Source: Micropruina sonneratiae (GTDB lineage Bacteria; Actinomycetota; Actinomycetes; Propionibacteriales; Propionibacteriaceae). From it: a stretch of 64,000 bases of DNA. Within the stretch, counting starts at the first letter, position 1. Every line of letters starts with the position of its first letter. Position numbers and translations under genes: made by a program. The stretch lies in assembly GCF_025972045.1 (NCBI RefSeq), contig NZ_JAPDHX010000002.1:434001-498000 (forward strand), read 5' to 3'. Under the pieces are notes generated by a model. It was not told the origin of the DNA, made no database searches, and saw nothing but the letters and a program-made list of their open reading frames with translations. Shown here piece by piece: positions 23,317 to 34,570 of this stretch.

Positions 23317-24651
23317 TCAGCCGAGCCCGGTGACCAGCCAGGCGTCCCCGCGTTCGCGCCACCACAACATCGCCGAACGGATCAGCATGAACGCCGTGAA
23401 GCCCAGCCACAGCGCGACCGTGGCAGCAACCGCGCCCTGGCCGGCCAGGGCGTCCGCGTTGAGCCGCAGCACGGCCACCACGGGCAGGTAGCCGACCAGC
23501 ACCGCGATCATCCCGCCGGCCAGCCAGCGGCCGTCGCCGGCCCCGATCAGCACGCCGTCCACCACGAACACGTAGCCTGCGACCGGCTGTCCGATGCCGA
23601 CCACGATCAGCGAGGCGACCAACGCGGAGCGCACCGCCGGGTCGGTGGTGAACAGCGGCGCGATGAACGGCCCCGCCACCGCGACCACCGCCCCCACCAC
23701 GGCCCCACCGATCACGCCCCAGCGGACCATCACCGCCGTCGCCTGCCGCACCCCGGCCACGTCCGCGGCGCCCAACCCCTTGCCGGTGAGCGCCTGACCG
23801 GCGATCGCCAGGGCGTCCAGGGCGAAGGCGAGCAGCGTCCACACGGTGAAGGCGACCTGATGCGCCGCCAACGGCACCTCACCGAGCGCGGCGGCCACCC
23901 AGGTGGTGAGCAGCAGGACGGCGCGCAGGGCCAGGGTCCGGACCAGCAGCGGGACGCCGCTGGTCGCGGCAGCCAGCACCCCGGCCGGATGCAGCCGCAG
24001 GGTCGCCCCCGAGCGTCGGACGCGGCTCACCCACACCGCGACGAGGGCCAGCGCCATCGCCAGCTGAGCGATCACCGTCCCCCACGCCGAGCCTGCGATC
24101 CCCCAGCCCAGCCCGTACACGAACCACCAGTTGAGCAGGGCGTTGGCACTGAAGCCGGCCACCGAGACGATCAACGGGGTGCGGGTGTCCTGGACGCCGC
24201 GCAGCGCCCCGGTGATCGCGAGCACCACCAGCATCGCCGGCAGTCCGATCGCCGAGACCCGCAGGTAGGCGACGGCCTGAACGAGCACCTCCCCGCTGGC
24301 CCCCAGCCCGGCACACAGCCAGGGCGCGGCGGCGGTCGCCACCGAGCCGCTGACCACGCCGAGCAGCAGGGCCAGCACGGTGCCATCCACGCCGGCCGAT
24401 ACCACCCGGTCGGACGCCCCGGCGCCCAGTGCCCGGGCGACCGCCGCAGTGGTGCCGTAGGCGAGGAAGACGAAGACCCCGACGGCCGTGGACAGCACGG
24501 AACCGGCGATGCCGAGGCCGGCCAGCTGCGGCGTCCCCAAGTGCCCGATGATGGCCGAGTCGACCAGCAGGAACAGGGGTTCGGCGACCAGTGCGACGAA
24601 CGCCGGGACGGCCAGGTTCAGGATCTGCCTGGTCAGGCTCGGCGCACGCAC
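23317..24651 (-). CDS. MATE-family efflux transporter (DinF-like)
   Basis: 444 residues, 12 membrane helices in two homologous halves. The first helix has ILNLAVPAFVALVAEPLFLLVDSAIIGHLG, the DinF-like signature, and the second half has VPLLVRTLALRAVLLLTTWVAAALG and AHQVAFTVWTLLAFALDALAIAGQAL. These proteins export cationic drugs or metabolites in exchange for H+ or Na+. GTG 24651 is preceded by TAGGTT-GACCGG, so the message is probably leaderless. It converges with gntP, and no regulator is adjacent. Confidence 0.92.
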   Translation of the reverse strand: MRAPSLTRQILNLAVPAFVALVAEPLFLLVDSAIIGHLGTPQLAGLGIAGSVLSTAVGVFVFLAYGTTAAVARALGAGASDRVVSAGVDGTVLALLLGVVSGSVATAAAPWLCAGLGASGEVLVQAVAYLRVSAIGLPAMLVVLAITGALRGVQDTRTPLIVSVAGFSANALLNWWFVYGLGWGIAGSAWGTVIAQLAMALALVAVWVSRVRRSGATLRLHPAGVLAAATSGVPLLVRTLALRAVLLLTTWVAAALGEVPLAAHQVAFTVWTLLAFALDALAIAGQALTGKGLGAADVAGVRQATAVMVRWGVIGGAVVGAVVAVAGPFIAPLFTTDPAVRSALVASLIVVGIGQPVAGYVFVVDGVLIGAGDGRWLAGGMIAVLVGYLPVVAVLRLNADALAGQGAVAATVALWLGFTAFMLIRSAMLWWRERGDAWLVTGLG

Positions 24652-24657
24652 CCGGTC

Positions 24658-24663
24658 AACCTA
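24658..24663 (-). promoter_or_regulatory. -10 element TAGGTT, leaderless start of the MATE gene
   Basis: TAGGTT, GACCGG, then GTG 24651 (spacer 6 nt). Confidence 0.45.
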
Positions 24664-24722
24664 CCCAGTCGAGCCGACGGCGCTCGCCCCGGTGACCTGC
24701 CGAGACCGAACGCTGGCCGGGT

Positions 24723-25706
24723 TCAGCGCAGCTGGGCCGCCCGTTGGCGGTACCCCTCGAGCAGTGCGGCGCCGGTTCCGGCGTCGTCCACCACCACGAG
24801 CTCGACACCACCCGATCGTCGGATGACGACGATCGCACGGCCCGACCGCAGCACGAAACCCTTCGCCCCCTGCAGCGGTCCGCGCACGGCGACCCGGTAG
24901 CCCCAGCCGCCGAACTCGGCCATCGCGCGTACCTCGGCGGCGGCGACCGCGGCGACGTCGTCGATGCCGACGACAGCCCGCGGCCAGCCGAGCGGACCGG
25001 CCACCCGCAGCCCCTGCGGCCCGACCGTCACCCGGACGCTGAGCGCAGCCACCATCAACAGCCCCAGCGCGAGCGGGACGACCAGCATCCACGCCGAGCC
25101 GAGGACCAGGGCGAACAGCAGGGTGAGCGCGGTGGCCGAAGCCGCGATCACGATGCCGGGGGTCGCGGTCAGCGCGACCCGGCTCCACACGGCGACCTCG
25201 GTCGGCCCCAGCTCGGCGGGCCGGACGCCGTCCACGCCCTGCGGCAAGGGCGAGGCCCAGCGCGGGATCAGCAGGGAGGTGGCGTAGCCGCAAGCCACTC
25301 CGATGACCAGACCCACCACGAAGGCGGGCAGCGGCAGCATCACCGTGCTGACGTCCCCGACGCCGAGTTGCGGGGCCAGGGTGCCGAGCAGCGACGTCAG
25401 CAGGAAGCCCCCGGTGCCGGACGCCAGGGCCGCGAGCGACCGGGCGGCCGTCGAGGTGGAGGCCGTCCCGGCCCAGGCGGCCGCGATGAGGGCCACCACG
25501 CCCAGCCCCATCAGCAGGGATGCGACAGCGGCGGGCGAACTGAAGCCGTCCGGCCGGCCGGCGGCGTCCCAGTGCGAGGCGACCGGATCGGGCAACTGCC
25601 CCCACCACAGCGCGAGCACCGCCCCACTGAGCAGCAGCATCAGCAACGGGAGGGCGACCGCCCCCATCACGACCCGGCCACTCGAGGGACGTTCCTGTTC
25701 GATCAT
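24723..25706 (-). CDS. DUF1648-domain membrane protein
   Basis: 327 residues. After a first helix (VVMGAVALPLLMLLLSGAVL) comes the DUF1648 signature LPDPVASHWDAAGRPDGFSS, then about six further helices and a C-terminal soluble segment (VGIDDVAAVAAAEVRAMAEF) that resembles a PH-like or DUF1648-associated domain. ATG 25706 overlaps the GntR stop (ATGA), so the two are coupled. In Firmicutes and Actinobacteria, YtrA-like GntR proteins and DUF1648 proteins are common partners, often in cell-envelope stress. The molecular function is unknown. Confidence 0.85.
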   Translation of the reverse strand: MIEQERPSSGRVVMGAVALPLLMLLLSGAVLALWWGQLPDPVASHWDAAGRPDGFSSPAAVASLLMGLGVVALIAAAWAGTASTSTAARSLAALASGTGGFLLTSLLGTLAPQLGVGDVSTVMLPLPAFVVGLVIGVACGYATSLLIPRWASPLPQGVDGVRPAELGPTEVAVWSRVALTATPGIVIAASATALTLLFALVLGSAWMLVVPLALGLLMVAALSVRVTVGPQGLRVAGPLGWPRAVVGIDDVAAVAAAEVRAMAEFGGWGYRVAVRGPLQGAKGFVLRSGRAIVVIRRSGGVELVVVDDAGTGAALLEGYRQRAAQLR

Positions 25707-26071
25707 CTGCCATATCCCTTCGTCACCAGTGTGGCCAGTTCGTCGGCGCTCAATCCCAGCCTTTGAGCGGCCCGGCGCACCTCCTCCAGCGCCGCCGCCA
25801 GCGTCGCCCGGTCGGCGGTGCTGACGGCGTCCGCCGACCCGGCGACCACCGCGCCGCGACCGCGACGCAGTTCGAGCAGCCCCTCGTCGCGCAGCAGGTT
25901 GTAGCCGCGCAGCACCGTGTGCAGGTTGATGCCGAGGGACTGCGCCAGGTCGCGAGCCCCCGGCAGCCGCTCCCCGGCCGCGATCGATCCCGCGGCCAAC
26001 TGGGCGCGCACCGAGGCGGCAAGCTGCTCGTAGAGCGGTACGTCGCTGGCCGGGTCGATCCGGATCAGCAC
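25703..26071 (-). CDS. GntR-family regulator, YtrA subfamily
   Basis: 122 residues from GTG 26071, with an AGGAGG four bases away. It has the short form of the family: winged helix LYEQLAASVRAQLAAGSIAAG, then RLPGARDLAQSLGINLHTVL and GLLELRRGRGAVV, and only a brief helical tail, as in YtrA repressors. It heads the operon with the DUF1648 gene and probably represses it through the inverted repeat at 26086-26105. Confidence 0.9.
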   Translation of the reverse strand: MLIRIDPASDVPLYEQLAASVRAQLAAGSIAAGERLPGARDLAQSLGINLHTVLRGYNLLRDEGLLELRRGRGAVVAGSADAVSTADRATLAAALEEVRRAAQRLGLSADELATLVTKGYGR

Positions 26072-26085
26072 GACACCTCCTGCTG

Positions 26086-26105
26086 TAGTTGTTCGGTATC
26101 AACTA
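26086..26105. promoter_or_regulatory. inverted repeat in the gntR promoter, candidate operator
   Basis: Plus strand TAGTTG-N8-CAACTA, perfect six-base half-sites, 14 bp before the GntR start and overlapping a TATAGT hexamer on the minus strand. Symmetry and position fit autoregulation. Confidence 0.6.
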
Positions 26106-26156
26106 TAACAAGCCCGGCAAGGATCGTGCCAGCCGTCCTCTCGCGCTCGCCTAACG

Positions 26157-26190
26157 ACCGAGCGCTCGCCAAGGTTGGCGAGCGCTCGGT
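26157..26190 (-). terminator. strong hairpin downstream of the 26220-26927 gene
   Basis: ACCGAGCGCTCGCC (26157-26170) pairs with GGCGAGCGCTCGGT (26177-26190) around AAGGTT, a perfect 14-bp stem. It lies 30 bp past the stop of the membrane protein gene that follows acnA, and no T-run is present, as is common at high GC. Confidence 0.65.
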
Positions 26191-26219
26191 AGTGAGGCGA
26201 GCGGTGGGGAGGGAGTCAC

Positions 26220-26926
26220 TTACTGGGCGGCGAAGACGAACCACCACACCGCGGTCGCCACCGCGAGGACGGCCAGCACGATCAGCACGATGCGTTGGGC
26301 GCGGGGCTGCGTGGGGCGTCCGAACGGCGAACTCGCGATGCCGGCGAGCGCCGGCAACACGGCCAGCGCCGTCCACCACCACCACTCACCGATCATGGCC
26401 GTGATCGCCAGCGGGGCGAACCCGATCAGGTAGGCGACCCAGAACCAGATGCCCAGGCCGCCGATGGCGCAGGCCCCGAGCAGTGCCAGGACGTAGCTCA
26501 CTCCCCCGACCAGCACCATCCAGCCCACGGTGCAGGTGCCGTCGTCCTCGGGGCACAACGCCGGCACGATCGCACCGGCCAGAGCAAGCACCAGCCCGGT
26601 GCCGATGAGTGCGGCCAGTCCGGCCAGCATCGACCAGGCGACCCGTTCGGCCAGCTCGGAGCCGATGCCGACCCGGTCGGCGCGCACCCGCTTCTCCCGG
26701 CGCGGCCTGGTCGCGACCGCCGCCTTGCCCGCCGGGGTCGTGGACGCCTTTGCACCGGCGGACTTGGCCGCCGCAGTGGAGTCGGCCGCCTTCACCGACG
26801 CGGTGGCGCCCGCCTGGTCACCGGCCGGTGCGGACGCCTTGGCCGGCGACTTCTTCGCCGTGGCCGAGCGGGCCGCGATCTCGCGCTCCCTGCGGGTCCG
26901 CCCCGACCGATCCGTCCGCTTGGCCA

Positions 26927-26927
<1 letters not shown>
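26220..26927 (-). CDS. membrane protein with Ala/Lys-rich N-terminal tail
   Basis: 235 residues. Residues 1-85 are basic and low-complexity (runs of Ala, Lys, Ser, such as ATAKKSPAKASAPAG), then five hydrophobic segments follow (VAWSMLAGLAALIGTGLVLA, VGWMVLVGGVSYVLALLG, IGGLGIWFWVAYLIGFAPLA, WTALAVLPALAG, IVLIVLAVLAVATAVWWFVF). The tail resembles nucleoid- or RNA-binding low-complexity arms and would face the cytoplasm. GTG 26927 shares one base with the acnA TAG, so translation is coupled to aconitase. No family assignment. A long hairpin ends the unit. Confidence 0.7.
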
Positions 26928-29584
<2,657 letters not shown>

Positions 29585-29612
29585 CGGGTCCTCCTGTTGA
29601 TCACCGGCAAGA

Positions 29613-29630
29613 TATCTCGATATCGAGATA
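29613..29630. promoter_or_regulatory. perfect 18-bp palindrome in the acnA promoter
   Basis: TATCTCGATATCGAGATA is fully symmetric and AT-rich in an otherwise GC-rich region, centred about 37 bp before the acnA ATG. It is unlike the published AcnR (CAGNAC-N3-GTACTG type) or IdeR boxes as I recall them, so the regulator is unknown. Confidence 0.6.
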
Positions 29631-29809
29631 ATACCTCAAGGCCGGGCGTCGCCGCGAACGGCTCCGACCTGGCACCCAACTCTAGAGGCACCAGCGGCGG
29701 GCGTACGAGGGAACCGGACACCTCACCCCCGCCCCCCGGCGACGGCAAACCGAGGGAACGGTTTCAAGGGTCCGCCGCTGGACCGCAGGAACCGTCCCCG
29801 TGGGCCGCG

Positions 29810-30955
29810 TCAGCGCCGCAGGATCGCGACCGCCTCCAGGTGGTGGGTCATCCCGAACAGGTCGTACCCGACGATCCGGGAGGCCTGCCAGCCCAGCTCG
29901 GCGGCGTAGCCAAGGTCGCGGGCAAGGGCGGCCGGATCGCAGGCGACGTAGGCGATCGCCCGCGGACGCCGCTGGGACACCGCCCCCATAACGGCCCTGC
30001 CGGCCCCGGCGCGGGGCGGGTCGAGCACGACCAGGTCGGCGCGCCCGGGCAGCCTGCGCAAGGTGCGCTCGACGTCCCCGGCCTGGAAGGACGCCTCGGG
30101 CACGTTGCCGCGCGCCAGTTCGACCGCGCGACGGTTGCCCTCGACGCCCCAGACCCGGCAGCCCGCGTCCACCAATGCCCCGGCGAACACCCCTACCCCA
30201 CAGAACAGGTCGAAGGCCCGTTCGCCCGGCTGCGGTTCCAGTCCGGCCATCACCGCGCGGGTCAGCACCTCGGGAGCGGCGATGTGCGCCTGCCAGAACC
30301 CGTTCGCAGCCACCCGGAACGGCCGCTCGCCGACCCGCTGGGTGACCACCGCGTCCGAACCGGGTGCGAACAACGCGCCACCCTCGCGGCTGACCACGCC
30401 GACCACCTCGTCGCCACCCTCCCCCGCAGAGCCGGACGCCTCGGCCGGCCCGGCCAGGTGAGGCGGCATCGCCGCGGACGCGATCGGGCAGCCGCCCTCG
30501 GGCAGCGGGATCACCGCGTGCGACCGGTGCGCACGCAACCCGAGCCGACCGTCGCCGACGCTCACGAAGCGCATCCGGCACCGCGAACCGAGCACGGGCG
30601 GCACCTGCTCGACCTCGCCGTCCCAGTCGATCCCGGCCAGCCGCTGCAGCTGCTCGGCCAGTACCCGGCGCTTCAGCTCCGTCTGAAAGGCCGGCGCCAC
30701 GTGCTGGAAGTCGCAGCCGCCGCACACCCCCGCGTTGGGGCACGGCGGCCGCACCCGATGCTCGGACGCCTCACGCACGGCCACCGCGTCCGCCCGGGCG
30801 AAGCGCCTGGTCACCTCGGTGACGCGCAGATCGACCAACTCGTCCGGCAGGGCGTGCCGGACGAACACCACCTGGCCCTCCCAGCGAGCCACGCAGTGCC
30901 CGCCGTGCACGATCGGACCCACCCGGACGGGCCCGATCAGGTCACCGGGCTGCAC
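29810..30955 (-). CDS. RNA 5-methyluridine methyltransferase (TrmA/RlmD family)
   Basis: 381 residues. An N-terminal TRAM-like domain (about 1-60) precedes the iron-sulfur cysteines in PPCPNAGVCGGCDFQH. The Rossmann domain has FDLFCGVGVFAGALV (SAM binding), VVLDPPRAGAGR, and the catalytic cysteine in AYVACDPAALARDL; the end HHLEAVAIL is typical. These enzymes methylate C5 of uridine in 23S rRNA or tRNA; the exact target cannot be read. GTG 30955 lies one base after the stop of the KimA-like gene, so both are in one transcript, as is common in Actinobacteria. Confidence 0.9.
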   Translation of the reverse strand: MQPGDLIGPVRVGPIVHGGHCVARWEGQVVFVRHALPDELVDLRVTEVTRRFARADAVAVREASEHRVRPPCPNAGVCGGCDFQHVAPAFQTELKRRVLAEQLQRLAGIDWDGEVEQVPPVLGSRCRMRFVSVGDGRLGLRAHRSHAVIPLPEGGCPIASAAMPPHLAGPAEASGSAGEGGDEVVGVVSREGGALFAPGSDAVVTQRVGERPFRVAANGFWQAHIAAPEVLTRAVMAGLEPQPGERAFDLFCGVGVFAGALVDAGCRVWGVEGNRRAVELARGNVPEASFQAGDVERTLRRLPGRADLVVLDPPRAGAGRAVMGAVSQRRPRAIAYVACDPAALARDLGYAAELGWQASRIVGYDLFGMTHHLEAVAILRR

Positions 30956-30956
30956 G

Positions 30957-32987
30957 TCACTCCCGGTCCAGGTGCTGCCCGGCCCGGACCGCCCCGGTGC
31001 CGGTCTGCCGCCACGCGGCGGGGTTGCGTTTCGCCCGGTCGATGGCGTGCCGCGACGAGGCCAGCAGGTAGGGCACCGAGGTCACCATCACGCCCGGCAT
31101 GAAGTTCAGCCGCGCCTTCAGGATCAGCGAGGTCTGGTTGTGAAGGATCTGCTCCCACCAGTGCCCCACCACGTACTCGGGAATGTAGATGCACAGCACG
31201 TCGCGCGGGTTGTCCGACCGCAGGCCCTTCACGTACCCGATGATCGGGGAGACCACCTCACGGTAGGGCGAGTCGATGACCCGCAGGGGGACGCCCAGGT
31301 CCTCGGCGTACCACTCGTCGAGCAGCGCCTTGGTCTCGTCGGCGTCCACCGACACCGTCACGGCCTCGAGTGACGACGGACGGGTCGCCTTGGCGAAGTT
31401 GACCGCCCGGACGGTGGGTTTGTTGATGCCGATCACCACGATCACCGACCGGACGCGGCTCGGCAGCAGGTTGCGCTCGCCCGGCTCGACGGCGATCTCG
31501 GTCTCGACCTTCTTGTAGTGGGTGTTGATGGCGCGCATCAGGACGAACAGCAGGGCCATCGCCAGGATCGCGATCCAGGCCCCGAGTAGGAACTTGACCG
31601 CCAGCACGATGCACAACACGATGCCGGTGCAGCTGAGCCCGATGCCGTTGATGATCCGGGAGCGCTGCATGTGCCGGCGGGTCGCGGGGTCGGTCTCGGT
31701 GCGCAGGTGCCGTGACCAGTGCCGCATCATGCCGGCCTGGCTGACCGTGAACGAGACGAACACCCCCACCACGTAGAGGTTGATCAGCGCGGTCACCGAC
31801 GCGTTGAACGCCAGCACCAGGCCGATCGCCGCCGCGGCCAGCAGCAGGATGCCGTTGCTGTAGGCCAGCCGGTCGCCGCGGGTGTACAGCGCCTTGGGCA
31901 GGAAGCCGTCGCGGGCCAGGATCGAACCGAGCACCGGGAAGCCGTTGAAGGCCGTGTTCGCGGCCAGGAACAGGATGACGAAGGTGGCGATGATGACGAA
32001 GTACAGCCCCGGGGCGAAGTTGTCGAACACCGTCGAGGCCAGCTGCCCCATCGCGGTGCCCACGTCGCGCTCGACCACCTCGCCGTTGACCCGGAAGTGG
32101 CTGTGACCGTCGGGATCGACGAGCTTCAACCCGGTCAGGTTGGACAGCAGGATGATGCCGCCGAGCATCGACACCGCGACGCTGGCCAGCAGCATCAGCG
32201 TGGTGGCGGCGTTGCGGCTCTTGGGCGCTTTGAAGGCCGGGACGCCGTTGCTGATCGCCTCGATGCCGGTCAGGGCGGCACAGCCGGAGGAGAACGCGCG
32301 GGCCAGCAACGCGATCATGGCGAAGCCAACGAACGGGTCGTAGACGGCCGAGCCGACCACGTCGAAGTTCTTGGTCGGCGCCTCCAGCGTCTCGCCGAGC
32401 ACGAAGATGCGGAACAGTCCCCACGCGGTCATGCCCAGCACGGCGATCATGAAGCCGTAGGTGGGCACCGCGAAGACCGTCCCCGATTCGCGCACCCCGC
32501 GCAGGTTGATCGTCATCAGCACCAGGATCAGCCCGGCCGCCACCAGCCCCTCGTGTCCCTCGATCCAGGGCAGCACGGCCTTGGCGTTCTGGACGCCCGA
32601 CGACGTCGACACCGCCACGGTCAGCACATAGTCGACCAGCAGGGCGGACGCCACGGTGAGCCCGGCCGTCGGCCCGAAGTTGACCGTCGCCACCTCGTAG
32701 TCGCCGCCGCCGGAGGGGTAGGCGTGCACGTTCTGCCGGTAGGACAGCACGACGATCAGCATCACGAACGCGACGGCCACCGCGATCGGCCACGAGTAGG
32801 CGAAGCCGACGACGCCCGCCATCGACAGGGTGAGCAGGATCTCATCGGGGGCGTAGGCGACGGAGCTCAGGGCGTCCGAGGCGAACACGGGTAGCGCGAT
32901 CCGCTTCGGCAGCAGCGTCTCGCCCAGTTGGGCGCTGGCCAGCTTGCGCCCGACCAGCAGCCGCTTGACCGCATCGGTGATGCTCAC
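30957..32987 (-). CDS. APC-superfamily potassium transporter, KimA-like
   Basis: 676 residues. The first 480 carry 12 membrane helices of the APC fold, opening with LPVFASDALSSVAYAPDEIL and YPSGGGDYEVATVNFGPTAG. A cytoplasmic C-terminal domain (VRSVIVVIGINKPTVRAVNFA to PGVMVTSVPYLL) resembles a UspA fold. This layout and the YA-P-DE helix fit the KimA/YdaO family of high-affinity K+/H+ symporters, inhibited in Firmicutes by c-di-AMP. Two TrkA-type regulators are divergently encoded next door, which supports potassium over amino acids as substrate. The start is GTG 32987 with a TATAGT eight bases upstream, so leaderless. The permease label alone would be the safe call. Confidence 0.85.
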   Translation of the reverse strand: MSITDAVKRLLVGRKLASAQLGETLLPKRIALPVFASDALSSVAYAPDEILLTLSMAGVVGFAYSWPIAVAVAFVMLIVVLSYRQNVHAYPSGGGDYEVATVNFGPTAGLTVASALLVDYVLTVAVSTSSGVQNAKAVLPWIEGHEGLVAAGLILVLMTINLRGVRESGTVFAVPTYGFMIAVLGMTAWGLFRIFVLGETLEAPTKNFDVVGSAVYDPFVGFAMIALLARAFSSGCAALTGIEAISNGVPAFKAPKSRNAATTLMLLASVAVSMLGGIILLSNLTGLKLVDPDGHSHFRVNGEVVERDVGTAMGQLASTVFDNFAPGLYFVIIATFVILFLAANTAFNGFPVLGSILARDGFLPKALYTRGDRLAYSNGILLLAAAAIGLVLAFNASVTALINLYVVGVFVSFTVSQAGMMRHWSRHLRTETDPATRRHMQRSRIINGIGLSCTGIVLCIVLAVKFLLGAWIAILAMALLFVLMRAINTHYKKVETEIAVEPGERNLLPSRVRSVIVVIGINKPTVRAVNFAKATRPSSLEAVTVSVDADETKALLDEWYAEDLGVPLRVIDSPYREVVSPIIGYVKGLRSDNPRDVLCIYIPEYVVGHWWEQILHNQTSLILKARLNFMPGVMVTSVPYLLASSRHAIDRAKRNPAAWRQTGTGAVRAGQHLDRE

Positions 32988-32995
32988 GCGGCCTG

Positions 32996-33001
32996 ACTAT
33001 A
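32996..33001 (-). promoter_or_regulatory. -10 element TATAGT, leaderless start of the KimA-like gene
   Basis: TATAGT, CAGGCCGC, then GTG 32987 (spacer 8 nt). No room remains for a c-di-AMP riboswitch. Confidence 0.55.
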
Positions 33002-33061
33002 AGCCGCCGGGCCGGAGCGTGCACGGGATGGCCAATGATCGGCCGTGTGACGCACGCTCCC

Positions 33062-33067
33062 TATACT
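33062..33067 (+). promoter_or_regulatory. -10 element TATACT upstream of the trkA pair
   Basis: TATACT lies 44 bp before GTG 33112; unlike its divergent neighbour this transcript keeps a leader with an AGGAGG. Confidence 0.5.
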
Positions 33068-33111
33068 GTGCCGCGGACGCAATGGGTGATCCACTAGGCA
33101 GGAGGCCCGCG

Positions 33112-33774
33112 GTGCACATTGTGATCATGGGTTGTGGCCGGGTCGGGTCGTCCCTGGCCCGCAGCCTCGAGAAGCGGGGCCATTCGGTCGCCGTCATCGA
33201 CTCGCTGGCCGACGCCTTCCGACGTCTCGGCCCCACCTTCCAGGGCAAGACGGTCAAGGGCGTCGGCTTCGATCGCGGCGTGCTGATCAAGGCGGGCATC
33301 GAACGGGCGGACGGGTTCGCCGCGGTCTCCAGCGGTGACAACTCCAACATTCTGGCCGCCAGGGTCGTGCGGGAGACGTTCGGGGTGCACAACGTGGTTG
33401 CCAGGATCTACGACGAGGGCCGCGCCGAGGTGTACGAGCGACTCGGCATCCCCTCGGTCGCGACGGTGCGGTGGGCCTCCGACCAGGTGCTGCGGCGGCT
33501 GCTGCCCGAGGGCGCCGAGCCGCAGTGGCGCGATCCGTCCGGCACGGTGCGGCTGTCCGAGCTGGACGTCGACGCGGGCTGGGTGGGAACCACCATCGGG
33601 GCGATGGCAGAGGCGGCGCACTGCCCGATCCCGTTCATCACCCGCTTCGGGGTGGGCCTGGTGCCCGAGCCCGACACGATCTTCCAGGACGGCGATCTGC
33701 TCTACGTCGCCGTGCACAACGACCACGAGGCGGACGTCGAGCAGCTGTTCGGCGCACCGCCGGCCAGGCACTGA
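33112..33774 (+). CDS. TrkA-type K+ regulatory protein (first of two)
   Basis: 220 residues from GTG 33112, preceded by AGGAGG. The RCK-N Rossmann domain begins HIVIMGCGRVGSSLARSLEK with the nucleotide-binding acid in VAVIDS; the RCK-C domain covers about residues 140-215 (TVRLSELDVDAGWVGTTIG, then DTIFQDGDLLYVAVHN). Such proteins bind NAD(H) or nucleotides on the cytoplasmic side and gate K+ uptake systems. A second TrkA follows 46 bp later, and no TrkH/TrkG pore is nearby, so the likely partner is the divergent KimA-like transporter; that partnership is inference. Confidence 0.9.
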   Translation: MHIVIMGCGRVGSSLARSLEKRGHSVAVIDSLADAFRRLGPTFQGKTVKGVGFDRGVLIKAGIERADGFAAVSSGDNSNILAARVVRETFGVHNVVARIYDEGRAEVYERLGIPSVATVRWASDQVLRRLLPEGAEPQWRDPSGTVRLSELDVDAGWVGTTIGAMAEAAHCPIPFITRFGVGLVPEPDTIFQDGDLLYVAVHNDHEADVEQLFGAPPARH

Positions 33775-33820
33775 TGGTGACCGCACCGCTGCGGCGGGCG
33801 GCAGTCGAGAGGGGCGCGAC

Positions 33821-34516
33821 ATGCGTGTGGTGATCGCCGGGGCCGGCAACGTCGGCCGATCCATCGCCCGGGAGCTGATCGCCAACGGGCATCAGGTGTT
33901 GCTGGTCGACCGGGCGCCCGAGGCGATCAAGACCGCCAGCGTGCCCGAGGCCGAGTGGCTGCTGGCGGACGCCTGCGAGCTCGCCTCCCTCGAGGAGGCC
34001 GAGCTGGAGACCTGCGACGTGGCGATCGCCGCGACCGGCGACGACAAGGCCAACCTGGTGCACTCGCTGCTGGCCAAGACCGAGTTCGGAGTCCCCCGGA
34101 CCGTGGCCCGGGTCAACCACCCCAGCAACGAATGGATGTTCGACGACCTGTGGGGGGTGGACGTCGCGGTGTCGACGCCGCGGCTGATGTGCGCCCTGGT
34201 CGAGGAGGCGGTCACGGTCGGCGACCTGGTGCGGCTGTTCAGCTTCCGTGGTGGCCACTCCAACCTGGTCGAAATGACGCTGCCCGAGTCGAGCCCCCGC
34301 GTCGGCGTCCGGGCGGCCGAGCTGGCGCTGCCCGGCGACGCGGTGCTGGTCGCGATCATCCGCGACGGCGTGGCGCGTGCCCCGGAACGCGACGGTGCCG
34401 TCGAGGCGGCCGACGAGCTGCTGTTCGTCGTCGACCCCGACTTCGAGGCCGACCTGGCGCACTACCTGAGCCCGCGGGACCGTGACGCGGCCAAGACGGC
34501 CGTCGGCGAGGCCTGA
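33821..34516 (+). CDS. TrkA-type K+ regulatory protein (second of two)
   Basis: 231 residues from ATG 33821, with GAGAGGGG upstream. RCK-N starts MRVVIAGAGNVGRSIARELI and continues VLLVDRAPEAIKTA; CDVAIAATGDDKANLVHSLL is a typical RCK segment. The RCK-C half (ESSPRVGVRAAELALPGD to DELLFVVDPDFEADL) is complete. Sequence divergence from the first copy suggests a heteromeric ring rather than a recent duplication. It ends before a convergent OB-fold gene, with no obvious hairpin between them. Confidence 0.9.
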   Translation: MRVVIAGAGNVGRSIARELIANGHQVLLVDRAPEAIKTASVPEAEWLLADACELASLEEAELETCDVAIAATGDDKANLVHSLLAKTEFGVPRTVARVNHPSNEWMFDDLWGVDVAVSTPRLMCALVEEAVTVGDLVRLFSFRGGHSNLVEMTLPESSPRVGVRAAELALPGDAVLVAIIRDGVARAPERDGAVEAADELLFVVDPDFEADLAHYLSPRDRDAAKTAVGEA

Positions 34517-34570
34517 GGCCGGGGTCTGTCCAGAGCGGGTCTCCCGCACACGTGCGTGCGCAGCGGGGGC

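Noticed and set aside
23294-23842. Minus-strand Gly/Arg-rich frame inside the MATE gene region
   Set aside because: It lies in an alternative frame of the MATE gene and has no conserved motif.
32988-33111. c-di-AMP (ydaO) riboswitch ahead of the KimA-like gene
   Set aside because: The transcript appears leaderless from TATAGT, leaving no RNA leader, and the whole gap is 124 bp.
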